The notes beneath the pieces are model-generated. The model did not search any database and had not been told where the DNA came from. It saw only the letters and a list, made by a program, of their open reading frames with translations. This document shows positions 44,533 through 55,880 of a stretch of DNA of 64,000 nt, piece by piece. Position 1 is the stretch's first letter, and the number at the start of each line of letters is the position of its first letter. The translations under genes and the position numbers were made by a program. Origin of the DNA: Daphnia carinata (taxonomy: Eukaryota > Arthropoda > Branchiopoda > Diplostraca > Daphniidae); the NCBI RefSeq assembly GCF_022539665.2, contig NC_081340.1, forward strand, positions 1,240,001 to 1,304,000. The letters run 5' to 3'.

Positions 44533-44791
44533 CAAGTAAATATGGTATGAAAAAACAATTTTAGTAATTATAGGTGCAAGAAATGTTGTTCCTAAGTAAC
44601 GAATTAATTAAATAAATGTTGAAATGCATAAATTTTGTTTTCGACCTGAATCAACCTTTTTTTCGGCGGAGACCCATGGAGCAACCCGCATTAAACCGTC
44701 AGTGCCGATCGGTAACTTCAGGAATCGCCGTACATCTTTTTTTTTTTTTCATGAAGTTTCAAAGTTATTCTATATACTTTAATGCCCTTGT
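44533..44791. repeat. Dispersed ~255-bp repeat, copy 2
   Basis: Copy of 19877-20131 with a few substitutions, same orientation. Confidence 0.8.
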
Positions 44792-44945
44792 GCATCTCCT
44801 GAAGTTGGAAGTTGGACATAACTCTTGTGGAAAATGGATACAAAGCACCGGCTGTTCATTCGATTGCTTTTAGCAAGCGAAGTTTCAATTTCTTTTCTCT
44901 GTTTTACTAAACCTGTCGGGATCGGGCAGGTTAAAAATAACACAT

Positions 44946-45064
44946 TCTCCAGGCGAGAATCGAACTCGCGGCCTCACCATTACTTGGAGAATCGTTCAAT
45001 CCCGAAACGCAATGAAATTAGTGTCGTATAAGTTCCATGCGCCAACAAGCTGCGCTACTGGACA
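44946..45064 (-). tRNA. tRNA-Ile(UAU)-like gene with intron, probably degenerate
   Basis: On the minus strand: acceptor TGTCCAG pairs with CTGGAGA at the far end except for one mismatch, a D arm GCGC/GCGC, an anticodon loop CTTATAC (anticodon UAU), and a good T arm GCGAGTTCGATTCTCGC. About 45 bases beyond tRNA length lie after the anticodon, where tRNA-Ile(UAU) genes of animals carry an intron. The 3' side of the anticodon stem does not pair well, so it may be a pseudogene. Confidence 0.45.
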
Positions 45065-45255
45065 CAAAAATATTAACCTCAAAAGTGGTTCTGTAAATGT
45101 ATCCGCTAGTGTATTAATATAACCAGAAAAAAACGGACATATTTGCATTTGGGTTCTTGCGATAGTTTGTGGAATATTGGCAATGATAAAGGTAAACCTG
45201 GCACTGATTCAAATGAAAAATTTGCTATTTGCAAATTGGAAGGCAGGTATTTAAG

Positions 45256-45326
45256 CTTCTGTGGGCTAATGAATTAGGCATCGGCCTCCTAAGGCGAGGA
45301 CTGCGGGTTCGAGTCCCTCCAGAGGT
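45256..45326 (+). tRNA. tRNA-Arg(CCU)-like gene, probably degenerate
   Basis: CTTCTG pairs with CAGAGG (one wobble). There is a D-arm GGGCTAATGAATTAGGC, an anticodon stem TCGGC/GGCGA with one mismatch around loop CTCCTAA (anticodon CCU at 45288-45290), and a T arm GCGGGTTCGAGTCCCTC with one mismatch. It resembles animal tRNA-Arg(CCU). The stem mismatches and the short TTT after the gene argue for decay. Confidence 0.55.
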
Positions 45327-45329
45327 TTA

Positions 45330-47040
45330 TTAACTTCCACGGTATGGATTACGCTTAGCCATATTAATAGTCTGCCACCATTATTATTAATAACAGCTTC
45401 ATTGTCTTTGTCCTGTGATCTGAGTGATGCATTTCCACAGCATAACCCGTGTAAAGAAAACAAACGTTTGTCTCGTACGCTTCTCCGCAAAGCCTTCCGG
45501 TTGCTCTTTGCGAAAAAACGGGAACCACTTTCGTGTCGTATAGCCGGATTGCTTCTAAAAGACAAGGCGATAAACGAAAACTATTTCTGGTGGTAAATGT
45601 TTTTCAACAGGAAGGTGCGTACTGCCAGACTTTGTTTTCAACCTCATACGAAATGCTAACGCGAAACCATGCGCATCGGCTGTCCGGGAAGACAGGCTTG
45701 CGCAGTCCACCTCTAGCAATACTGCGGTGACAACCTCTATGAAAAATATGATGAAATTTCAGCCAAGTTGCATATTAAAATCTGAAAGAAACGGCCAGCG
45801 GAAAACCTATAGCAAGCCCACAGCTGTTGTATTCCCCTATGCAGAGTTTCACTCACTTTGTCGTTTTTTGTAAATTTCCATAAGTTTTTGTTTCATAATG
45901 AAGTCGAATCGTATTCTACACAATATTTCGAATGATGTTGATTGATGACATTTACCTATTGTTATCTCATTAAATATTTGAAATGAGATTGTTGGCGGAA
46001 AAGTGCATCATGGCGTTATTACCTGTGTTTCGGGACCCAATTCACGGTACACAGTAGGGTTGTAATGCGACTCTTCATGGTAGTGGCGCTTCCAACGAAC
46101 GGGTGTTGCACTCATCCCAGCATTGGGCTTGCTAGACAGCAATTGCCACTCTACGTGTAGTTAGTATGGCTCGTACAGGTGGCGGCCGATACCAGTACCA
46201 TCCAACCAAAACTGGTTAGAGAGGTAACAGCTGTCATGCAAGACTTAGGGAATCCGAGGTAGAGAAGTGGTAGCTTGTTGGTTAAACTTCCACGTCCAAC
46301 AAGGTGGGGTAGGCAGTGATGACCCACTTCGAAAATTGGATACTCGGTCTTGAGGATATATCATGAATATCAGTCATGATTGAAAATCATGAGGATATTT
46401 TAGCATGGAGGAAGTCCGCTTTTTGATACAAGGGTGTAAAGTAGCTTCCAATTTATTTTAATAACTATTACAGATAGCTTTCCCGTTTTTTATTGAACAC
46501 ATATAAGCTGGCAAATAATGCTTAAATCCCCGCTTCGATAGTGTACCACCCCAATTACAAATTTGATTTAAAATTCAACATATAGATAAGCTTCCAACAT
46601 CGATTACTATTTCCACATGCGTCAAGTGGCCAACAAAGAAAGGTCGGGGTAATTTTTGATCAGTTTTCTCCAGTCATCCTGTATGCATATTTCTCTTCCA
46701 TTTGATTCCACGAAAATGAGTGCTGCTTTTTAAGGGAACTGATGGAATGAAAGTGCGTCCACGCCGTTAGATTAACAGCGTGCTCCGATTTGATGCAAGG
46801 TAAAAGAATTGGACACATTCGTATTTCAAGTCGTCAATATCGTTCGTAGTCAATATCGGTGGCAATAAATAAAGGCCGAGATATTTCCTCTGATAATTTA
46901 GTCGATGGTCGACCAAAGTAAATGTATGGAGCACTAATTGTTTAAAATGATCTCGTTTGATTTCTTTGATGCAACTTTTCACGTGCTCGTTTCTCGCATT
47001 TCTCTCTGGAACATGTCACCGAAGCCAATCGAATAAACCA
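45330..47040. other. No supported gene
   Basis: Short unrecognised frames (45402-45596, 45533-45730, 46767-46982). A GC-richer block at 46070-46340 stands out in composition but has no terminal repeats or coding frame that I can define. Confidence 0.4.
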
Positions 47041-47044
47041 AGCG

Positions 47045-47335
47045 ATTCCAGTCTTGACATCGCGTTGTCATTATAGGACATATCTAATTTCGCCTAAAAA
47101 CTGGTGAAAATCAAAGCAAAAGTGTGGTTGTGCTATCAGTTGAGAATATTCTTGTTTTCACTGGTTATGTGGATTTCAAACGCAATCGCCAACGTCGAAA
47201 AGAGAACACAATGTTATCAGGTACGTGACAACGTCATTGAAGTGGGATAAGAATACTATGTTTCATTGTTATTACCAATGCAACAGGCAAATGGCGTGCA
47301 TTGGGAATCAGGGAGAATTCAAACAGGTACTGTTA
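47045..47335 (+). repeat. Duplicated promoter-proximal block, relic copy A1
   Basis: Matches 48435-48690 with many substitutions. Shared words include TTGACATCGCGT, CTCTTGTTT/TTCTTGTTT, CAGGTACG, GACAACGTCATT and GGCGTGCATT, then a TATAAAT. In copy A2 this block leads to the promoter of the Tyr-rich gene. Here no gene follows, so this is the upstream part of a lost tandem duplicate. Confidence 0.7.
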
Positions 47336-47879
47336 TAAATGAAATCTTCAATACAATTATAATGCCGTTACCAAATCCATTTTTTTTATTCTGCATCACA
47401 CAAAGCGGATGAAGGCTATTGAAATTTTTGTGTCATATCCGAACACAATTATTCATTAGGAATAGTGAGAACTATATCACTAAATACGTTATACTCAGTT
47501 GCCTAGCAGAATCGCATTGATTCATTGCGTTAGTTCATAGGCATTGTTTCGTTTGTGTGGTTAAAATCCATTTTCTATTTGTTATAGAATAGTAGTATAA
47601 ATTTTTTTTTCAGGTTGCATTTACACCGCTATTGGCAACTATTAGTTCCAATCTAAAATTTCTATGTTAAGGAAATGCTCAAATATTCGGCAGAGGTAGA
47701 AGTTCCGGTTTGTCAGTTTTGATTTTAATTGATGGGAAAATAGCAAAAATGTTTGCGCTTAGCACTTGACTGACATGCTAGTAACCTCCAGACCTGTCAT
47801 GATAGAATGAATCGTATAGTACAGCTATATTTTCAATCTATCATTTGACATTAGCTGAAAGCTCTTACATCTCTATTCA

Positions 47880-48170
47880 GTTTTGCATTGGAATGGTGGG
47901 CCAATCCCATACCAACGCTTGACGTTTCGAGTTGTAATTTCTTACAGACTCTTAGCTACTAGCAATTCCAACATCATTAGGGTGCCATACCCAGTCATTT
48001 CAAGTGCCGCTACGTTAAGTTGCTCACGCAACTATTATGTACCGTGAATTACGGCACCAAAACATGTTGCTGACGTTAACGTGGATTTTCCGGCATAAAA
48101 CATTTCCCATTTAAATTCGGCGAAACTATTGTACAATGTAATTAATGAACTGTATGAAGAAAATAGCGAT
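47880..48170 (+). repeat. Duplicated downstream block, copy B1
   Basis: Matches 50474-50750 (CATACCAACGCTTGACGTTTCGA and TTTCAAGTGC are shared). In copy B2 this block lies ~400 bp downstream of the Tyr-rich gene. Confidence 0.7.
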
Positions 48171-48681
48171 AAATATCATCCAAGGTAATTATAAAACAAA
48201 AAACTTAATTAAATGTTTCAAATTTTCAATTATTATGTAGCACTCACGAATTAGGGCGTGGCATCACGCACCGTGAATGATATGCGAGAATCCTCCATAT
48301 CACCTGGCGGCCAACATTGAAACTAACGTGTTCACGCATTGGCTGAGTATTATTGTAGTTGTGCCGTGAAAATATAAGTTAAAGCCAATGAAAGATCGTA
48401 ATTACTTATTTTTGGCATTTGTTGTTAATCCTGCAATTCCAATGTTGACATCGCGTAGTCATCGCAGGGCATCCATTTTCCCCTACCAACTAATGAAAAT
48501 GAAGACAAAACAGCGATTGTGCGATCAGTTGAAAATACTCTTGTTTCCACTGAGGGGCCAAAAGGGAATAGGATGTCACCAGGTACGCGACAACGTCATT
48601 AAAGGTGGGGTAAGAATGTTATATCTTATTTGTTAATATGCCACAGGCTAGTGGCGTGCATTAGGGGCAACAAAAAGTTCG

Positions 48682-48715
48682 TATAAATAGAAGGCAAAAC
48701 AGGTTTGAAATCAGT
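48682..48715 (+). promoter_or_regulatory. Core promoter of the Tyr-rich gene (TATA box and initiator)
   Basis: TATAAATA at 48682-48689 is followed 29 bases on by the arthropod initiator TCAGT (48711-48715). The ATG lies about 80 bases further at 48795. Confidence 0.75.
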
Positions 48716-48794
48716 CGAATCGACTCATCGAACAGCAACGGTAGCAAATCGAGCGTCATACATCCGTTCCCTATCAAGTCAACATTTTACGGTC

Positions 48795-50081
48795 ATGGGT
48801 AAGTATCACATTTTCAAGCTTAATAACATATAGTGATCATATAACTACATAACATATAACTACATGACATATAACTATATGACATATAACTACATGACAT
48901 ATTAATGAATTCGCAATAGATTCGTTCAATAAGTTGTGATATTTTCTTAAACTAATTGCTTCATTTTGATAATGCTCTTTGTTTTAATTTATCTTTAAAC
49001 TGCATGTTTTTTTTTACTTGTAGCTAACTATGCCACAATGCTGCTGTTGGCTGCTTCTTTAATGGCTGGACAGGCCATGGGTGGACCGATGGGTTCGTCT
49101 TCGTCCGGGTACTACACCACCCCGGCGTCCTACTACACCACCAAAGCTCCTGAATACTACACAACAAAGACGGCCGAGTATTACACGACAACATATGCTG
49201 CCTCTAGCTACTACGCCGAGCCCCCCAAGTACTATACGACCAAGGCGCCCGAATACTACACCACGGCATCCTACTACACAACACCGTATGCTGCTCCAAC
49301 GTACTACACCACTCCGTATGCAGCCCCCACTTACTACACTACAAAGGCGCCCGAGTACTACACCGCAACATATGCGGCTTCAACTTACTACTCGGAGGCA
49401 CCAAAATACTACCCCGCACCGAGCTATTACACAGAGGCGCCAGTGTATTACACAACAACCTACGCCACTCCAAGCTACTACACCGAAGCTCCCGCCTACT
49501 ATACCACAAAGGCCCCTGAGTATTACACCACAACGTTCGCTTCTCCGTCTTACTACACTGAGGCCGTAAAATATTACTCAGCTCCGAGCTACACAACAAC
49601 TGTGTCGTACTACACCACGACAGAGGCGCCCAAGTACTACGTGGCTCCAACATACTACACCACAGCTGCCCCGTCTTACTACGCTGAGCCGACATACTAC
49701 ACTGAAGCCCCGAAGCCTTACGCTGCCCCTAGTTACTATACTACGGCTGCCCCTTCGTACTACGTGGAACCTACCTACTACACCACTGCTTATGCTGCTC
49801 CAGTTTACTACACCGAAGCTCCGCAATATTACGCCACAAAGGCTGCTGAATACTACACAACTAAAGCCCCGGAGTACTACACAAACAAAGCTGAATACTA
49901 CACCACCACCTACGCTGCTCCAACTTACTACGCTGAGCCCAGAAAATACTACACTACAAAAGCGCCAGAGTACTACACTACTACCTACGCCGCTCCCAGC
50001 TACTACACCGAGGCTAAAGCTTACTACACAACAACCTATGCAACCCCATCATACTACACTCAGCCTTCCAAGTACTATTAA
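48795..50081 (+). CDS. Secreted Tyr/Thr/Ala/Pro-rich repeat protein
   Basis: Two exons. Exon 1 contributes only ATGG (48795-48798) before GTAAGT; exon 2 starts at 49024 after a TTGTAG acceptor and joins in frame to give MANYATMLLLAASLMAG, a typical signal peptide with cleavage near AMG. The 353-residue product is then almost entirely short repeats: YYTTKAPEYYTT, TYAAPSYYTE and APKYY variants, about 25 per cent Tyr, with no Cys and few charged residues. There is no known domain. Paired tyrosines suggest a cross-linked extracellular structural material such as cuticle, chorion or adhesive, but this is inference. It has its own TATA-Inr promoter. The intron carries a 15-bp minisatellite. Confidence 0.85.
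48839..48902. repeat. 15-bp minisatellite in the intron
   Basis: About four copies of ATATAACTACATGAC with few changes. Confidence 0.85.
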
Positions 50082-50473
50082 TTTCGAGTTATTCTTACTG
50101 GTTAAGCTCGAGGACGAAATCTTCTGATTATGAAAATTATTTTTAGTCATCGTTCCAAAATGAATATTTCCCTGCCATATAATTTACGCATCCATAAGTT
50201 GTTCCATGCGAATGTGGTTTCCAAATTTAATGTTGAATAGAGATATTACATCGTTACCAAATTCTATGATTATGTTTCTCATTATTATCATCATTTTGGT
50301 TATGCTATCGGGAATTTTGTCAAGGTACTTGATGAATTTCCTTTTTTTGGAATTTCCTTTTATTTGGCACACATCCATTGAAATCGTTTACGATAAACAT
50401 TGTTAAATCAATCGAATCATATTGCTGTACCATATGATACACACCGTGACGTCAGCTGATTAGCTTCCTTCCT
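50082..50473. other. 3' flank of the Tyr-rich gene
   Basis: No gene. I see no clear AATAAA close to the stop. Confidence 0.4.
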
Positions 50474-50750
50474 CTATTCAGTCTCACATTGGATGGTCGG
50501 CCAGTTCCATACCAACGCTTGACGTTTCGACTTTTAACTGCTCACATACTCTTGGTTACTAACATCGTTTCAAGTGCTGCAATACTTGGATGTGCATGCA
50601 ACTATAAGATACAGTGAATCGAATCACCAAATCACGTTGATAAAAGACGTGCGCATTTTCTGTCGGATCACTGACTCTTATTTAAATTTTGTGAAACTAT
50701 TACAAATTGTGATAAATGAACATTATTGAGGAAATAGTGGCGAACAGGTA
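50474..50750 (+). repeat. Duplicated downstream block, copy B2
   Basis: Partner of 47880-48170. Together with A1/A2 it shows that the Tyr-rich locus is one unit of a tandem duplication whose left unit lost its gene. Confidence 0.7.
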
Positions 50751-50869
50751 CGATTTTACAGGCTGCAATAGAAGTAGTAACGTAAAAATTCGAAAGCAAT
50801 TAGTCCGAAGTGCGAACTTGTAGAAGAAATTGATTTTAATCAACTGTATTATGTAGCATCCTTATTAAA

Positions 50870-51003
50870 AATACTTCCGCCAAGATAATGGCAGCTAGCA
50901 TCAATGATGGTGTTATAATAATAAGACATTTCTTGTCGATTTGAAAATCACGCATATATTTTGAATCACCGCAAAAAATCAAATAAAGTTCATTACACGA
51001 TTT
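50870..51003. repeat. Short dispersed repeat, copy 1
   Basis: Matches 52800-52952. Shared words include CTTGTCGATTTGAAAATCACG and TTTTGAATCACCGCAAAAAATC, ending AAATAAAGTTCATTA. The AATAAA at the end suggests a duplicated gene 3' end. Confidence 0.75.
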
Positions 51004-52799
51004 TACCTGAAATTCATTTTTAAAAACTAAAAACGCGTCATGGTCCGGGAGTCCCGCAATTTCTTACCAACGCAGTTTTCGTGCAAAAAATCAAGTATAA
51101 AGTAGTTGCATGTGCCTCCCTCTGTTGGAGCCGTGGTGATCATCTCGTGATTCAGGTGTGGGTCCGCCGTTCACATCTCACGAGACCATCACGGTTCCCA
51201 TGAGTAGAGTTTCCCTCTGGCGCGTCCTATGCTACGCTTTAGTGACGTTCCACTACCTCTGACTACGCTATTACGGAACCCTGCAACCGGCATTCGGCCT
51301 GTCGTAATGGCTAGCATTCACGTAGTGGGACATTGCACGTCACATGCATATCGGAAATACAAGCTCATGAAGAGTTAGGTTGACGAAAGCTAACCTAACT
51401 TTTTTCCCTTTTTGTGTGTATTTTAAGATCGGAGACTGGAAATCCATTTTTGCAACCCAATTTTTTGTCTATAATTCACGTATTCATCCATCGAACGTCA
51501 AACATTATCCGGAGTGACCAATATCGCCAAGATCATACCCGTTTAATTAAGATTTCCTTTGGCTGCGTTCTACTTGCCATTTCGCAGTCTGGAGCAAAGC
51601 GAATCAATTGAATGTATGGCCATGTTTGATGAACACTATTCACATCAGAATAAAGACGTCGAAGAGATATGTCGTCATGGACATTGAGTCGTCATAAAGA
51701 GTTATTTACAGACGTCCGCGTATTCCGCCAAGGATATAGGGATCGCATTTTAGAACAAATGGATATTTGCCTTCCTAGAGATGAGGCTTCTGCGAAAAGA
51801 AACAAAGCGTTCTGCTTCGTCTCAGATAAGGGTCAAAATAAGAAAGTTACGGTTGGCGTTGTTGTTTCCAACCGATGTACCTGAAAATACCCTTAATGCC
51901 TGTGGATGGCGACGTTTGTTTTCAATGCACCGTAATCCTTAAAACAAGAGGGCTACCGTTGATTTGCTGTCATACAATTTTATCAGTCAAAGTAAGTACT
52001 ATCTTAAATAACCAAAAAAAGCCGTTACGATTGGGTTACCGCTCCCGGCGATGGTACGGAAGGCGTGAAATCGGAATCGGGCAACGTTAAGCCAAAAGCT
52101 TTAATAGTTGCTCCGTTTTATCCTATTGAATTTTAAAACATTGCTTTCCCTGATACTATAGGTAAGCAGGAAATGGGCAAAAAGGAAGCTCAGGAATTCT
52201 AGCGGTTGGATGAGAAAGTCAAACACCACACAACTTGGGAGGAGCCAGATCGCGGACAAGTGGGTGACCCAGCAGCTGCATTGCACACTCCAAGTATAGC
52301 AACAAACGTCCGTTTATTTTCAATTATGCAAGGCATCGCCAATTAATTACTACTGATATTCCAACCAGGAAACGAGTAAATCGCGGAAACCAGGGAACGA
52401 TGTCTTCAAGGAGTCTCACAGAAGAAGTCACCTGTAGCGCTTGATATTTGATGTTTTTTTTATTGCTTTTAGTTGGTAGGATTCGACGATAATCTTCCAC
52501 TTTCATTAAAGAGTATCTCGTAAGAAATCACGTGAAATCACTTGCATGAATAATTCGATATGATACAGTTTAATATGTTTTCCTTCCAAAACAGATGATG
52601 ATATGGCTATCGCAAACAGGTTCGTTACCGTAATGGCCAACTCCTGTGTACGGCGTAGTACGATGTTACATGAGTTTGGCTTGATGCATGTAATGACGAT
52701 TTATATTGCGTTATAATGAGCTCTAGCGCTTCTTAGAATTACAATTTCTATCCGCTAGCAAAATACAATACGCAAATAAAGTTTAATAAGTTACAGCTG
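51004..52799. other. No supported gene
   Basis: A GC-richer block (51110-51400) ends in a hairpin AGTTAGGTT...AACCTAACT followed by six T. Frames 51414-51611 and 51669-51884 resemble no family I know. The latter (MSSWTLSRHKELFTD...) has a possible downstream GT but no partner exon. Confidence 0.4.
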
Positions 52800-52952
52800 A
52801 GAGTGTAATTGGTGTTATGCTGATGAGCAAGAATAATGGTGGCTACCGTCAGTGATAGTGTTATTATGAAAATACATTACTTGTCGATTTGAAAATCACG
52901 CATATAACCTATTTTGAATCACCGCAAAAAATCAAATAAAGTTCATTAAACG
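52800..52952. repeat. Short dispersed repeat, copy 2
   Basis: Copy of 50870-51003 with several small indels. Confidence 0.75.
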
Positions 52953-53246
52953 ATAAGTGCTTATCTCTCCGTCCGTTCCTGCTCAATATCTAGCATGGTT
53001 TCAAATCATGTTGCACCTACATATCATTCAGTCTCATCGCAGTACTCTGCCACAACAAATCAACGCCGACCACCCAGCACTGATGCAACAACCCAATTTC
53101 ATGAAGAACTACATTCAATTTCAAACAAACAGGTTTGCTAGATGCTATCGGTTTTATAATTACACGTTTTTACACCGAAAGCAACAGAGGCGTAAGGCAT
53201 GGAATACATGACTTCAAATTATTTAATCAACTGAGGTTTCATTAAT

Positions 53247-53932
53247 TTAATAGATCTTGTAGCCCTTGCCGTTGAAAGGGATATGGACTGGGGCCACTGG
53301 AAGTTCGTAGACGTGGACAGGAGCAACGGGCAAGTGGTCGCCCTTGGGGGCGAAACCGGCCTCATCGGCAGCCCAGGTCAAAGTGAATTTTTGGCCTTCA
53401 GGAGAAACCCAGTAAGAGGATCCCTTGTTGGTGTTGCCTAGGACTTCACCGTACGATTCTTTGCCGTATGAATCGTAGGTGACCCCTTGCATCTTCTTCT
53501 GGACCTGACCCTCTTCACGAGTTGTGTAATCAGAGTGGGCGTAGCTGTAGGTGAATAGAATAGAATTTAATTTTTTTAAATATGAATACTTTTAAACCAT
53601 ACGTTGGTGAGTATAAGGTAATGCGCCTACCTCCATTGGCTGCTGCCATCGAGGTTGCGCTCGTCAGATTGGCTAGTGATGGTAACGTCGGCGTATTTGT
53701 TATCCTTGTTGTAGCTTGGTGCAGGGTAAGCTGGTGCGGGGTAAGCTGTTGCAGGGTAGCTTGGGGCAGGATAGCTGGGAGCTTCGTATTCCGGTGTGTA
53801 GCTGGATGATACGGCGGTAGCAACAGCCAAAAATGCGGTGAAAAAAACTGTCGGAAAATTGCAGCATTAGTCTAAAGTTAGAAATTTTTCCACTATAAGA
53901 AGAATTAAAAATTAAAGCCTTACCAGCTTCAT
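53247..53932 (-). CDS. RR-1-type cuticle protein (chitin-binding, copy 1)
   Basis: Three exons on the minus strand: 53932-53924 (MKL), 53847-53631 and 53544-53247, each with GT/AG. Exon 2 gives a hydrophobic signal (FTAFLAVATAVSS), a Pro/Tyr/Ala repeat (YPAPSYPATAYPAP) and DVTITSQSDERNLDG. Exon 3 continues YAHSDYTTREEGQ, EVLGNTNKGSSYWVSPEGQKFTLTWAADEAGFAPKGDHLP as read in two parts, the Rebers-Riddiford RR-1 domain that binds chitin in soft cuticle. The coding exons sum to 524 bases, one short of a whole frame. The loss falls in the seven-T run at the start of exon 2, where eight T would restore a signal peptide. A homopolymer error is a likely cause. Head to head with copy 2. Confidence 0.85.
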
Positions 53933-53958
53933 GTTGTACTTGGCTAGTTTGGTAAACA

Positions 53959-53997
53959 ACTGATGGTTTTTTGTTCTCCGTTCCTGGGCTTTTATAG
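53959..53997 (-). promoter_or_regulatory. Core promoter of cuticle gene copy 1
   Basis: On the minus strand TATAAAAG (53997-53990) lies about 30 bases before TCAGT (53963-53959), followed by a short leader to the ATG at 53932. Confidence 0.75.
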
Positions 53998-53999
53998 GC

Positions 54000-54583
54000 A
54001 TGTGGATGGTAAATAACATGCAGTCGGGCATTCAGTTGACCTAGTTGTTTTGGCTGCTAGCTTTCGTTCAAGTAGTATAGGTTTGGACGTTGTGCAAATA
54101 TTTCTGCACTCTCACTTTTCACACTAGCCATTTTATAAAATGTTTCTTTTCCTTACGATAGTCTCTTCCGCCATACCGTCAATATTTTCACGTTTTAATA
54201 GCCAAACTTCAGCCAAAGGTACTAAAGCGCATCAATGCATTGTATAAAAGTATTGAATTTCTTGAAACCGGGCATTTTAATTCCGGTACTCCTTCAAAGT
54301 GAACGTCTTTACAGAAATCAAGAGAAAGGTTGTTAATTCTTCAATAAACAACAGCAAAAGTACAAGCACAAGTACGTCGATATTGCTGCCTATTCGCTGC
54401 ATGCAATCACTGCATTGCAAGAGCTATGGCCTGGAATGTAAACCATAGTTAACCACTAAGGGGCCGTGACCATCGGTTTCAAATGTAGGTTGAAGAAACG
54501 CCACACCCTTTTCGATCGACTACATAAGCTCGTGCGATGGTGATTCAAGACATTAATTGCTCAGCTCCTCAACAGTACTCAAC
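54000..54583. promoter_or_regulatory. Shared upstream region of two divergent cuticle genes
   Basis: A ~580-bp non-coding interval between head-to-head genes. Copy 1 has a clear TATA/Inr; copy 2 has only TACATAAG and a TCAG near 54561. A TATAAAAG at ~54250 belongs to neither start directly. Co-regulation in moult cycles is plausible but not shown. Confidence 0.4.
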
Positions 54584-55317
54584 ATGAAACGAGTAAAAGT
54601 CATTTTTTTTTCAACTTGTCGGGGACAATGTCACTTAATGACAAATTTCGATTTCTTTTTGTAGTTTATCCTCGCAGCTTCCTTGGCTATCGCTACCGCT
54701 GCACCTTCCAGTTACAAGGCGGAATACAAAGCTCCCAGTTACCCTACCCCAAGCTACACTGCACCAAAGTACTCTACACCTAGCTACCCGGCAAACAGCC
54801 TACCCCGCACCAGCCTACCCTACCCCCAGCTACAACAAGGATAACAAATATGCAGATATCACTATCACCAGCCAATCTACGAGCGAAACCTCGACGGCAG
54901 CAGCCAATGGAGGTAAATCAATTTAATTTTTTACTCCAAAACCACAGAGATTAATAATAGTCAGATTTTTTAAAAATTATTCTTTCATCCGGCAGCTTTG
55001 CTCAGTCTGACTACACTACCCGTGAGGAGTCTCAGGTCCAGAAGAAGATGCAAGGAGTCACCTATGATTCTTACGGCATAGAATCGTACGGTGAAGTCCT
55101 AGGCAACGCCAACAAAGGATCATCTTACGGGGTTTCTCCTGAAGGCCAGAAATTCACCTTGACGTGGATTGCTGATGTTGCCGGATTCCAGCCCAAGGGT
55201 GACCATTTGCCAGTCGCTCCCGTCCACGTCTACGAGCTCCCAGTTGCTCCTGTTCACGAATACGAACTTCCAGTTGCCCCTGCTCTCCCTTATGCGCGCA
55301 CCGGACTCGGCTATTAA
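54584..55317 (+). pseudogene. RR-1-type cuticle protein, copy 2, with two offsetting indels
   Basis: Same three-exon plan as copy 1 on the opposite strand: 54584-54592 (MKR), 54665-54912 (signal FILAASLAIATAAP, then Tyr/Pro repeats) and 54996-55317 (RR-1 domain ending VADVAGFQPKGDHLP, then VAPVHVYELPVAPVHEYELP repeats). Compared with copy 1, an extra A near 54794 and a missing G near 54878 shift the frame and restore it 84 bases later. The shifted stretch contains a TAA just after GGA near 54840, so the copy would be truncated. The total length stays a multiple of three. All splice sites are intact. Confidence 0.82.
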
Positions 55318-55658
55318 GATATAAGTATTTCGTTAGTGATATCTGTGTGATGCGAACTATGCAGGCCTAACTTATTAATGTTCAAATAACCTGATGGAAA
55401 CGGAAAAAATTTGTAACAGAAAACTTTTGTATCATATTTCTATTTGAATTTCGAAAAAGTAAAATCATCAGCCGTTAGGTAATTAGACAAAATATTGTCC
55501 CGTACACAAACAAGACATTAAAGAAATTTTAGAACCGGTGTCCCTGGCCGGTAATACGACTGTTCCCACTTTTTTTCACATTTAGAATTCACCCTGCAAT
55601 GTGCGTGCGTAATAAAATATCGTTACAAAAATTTGATCAACGTACGACAAGATCGATG

Positions 55659-55880
55659 TTACGCTTTATTTATCCTTGATTTCACAACTTGCTCGGTATG
55701 AAATTTATTGCCTGGCAAGAAAATATCCCTAGATGGTTTACTGTACATAACGTGTATGTTAAGTAGACGATTTGTTTCGTTCCAGCGAGCAGCTTTAGGG
55801 GTAGCGGCTGAAAAGTGAGAAAGAATTGTAAGAAATAGAAAGGCAGCGGCCATCATGGATTTTTGATCCCACATTTCTCA
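55659..55880 (-). CDS. Possible 3'-terminal exon with a hydrophobic segment
   Basis: A minus-strand frame with MMAAAFLFLTILSHFSAA flanked by hydrophilic residues and ending with a stop at 55659. A possible acceptor CTGAG precedes it at ~55881. A splice from the Ig exon ending at 59544 would be in phase and would place a hydrophobic tail at the end of a Dpr-like protein, as expected for a membrane or GPI anchor. Alternatively it is an independent small secreted peptide starting MWDQKSMM. The link is speculative. Confidence 0.3.

Noticed and set aside
49081-49826. Frames of 80-160 codons overlapping the Tyr-rich gene on both strands
   Set aside because: They are other-frame readings of the same short repeat and have no independent support.
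51110-51410. tRNA-derived SINE
   Set aside because: GC-rich with a T-run after a hairpin, but I could not fit A and B boxes or find a second copy in the window.
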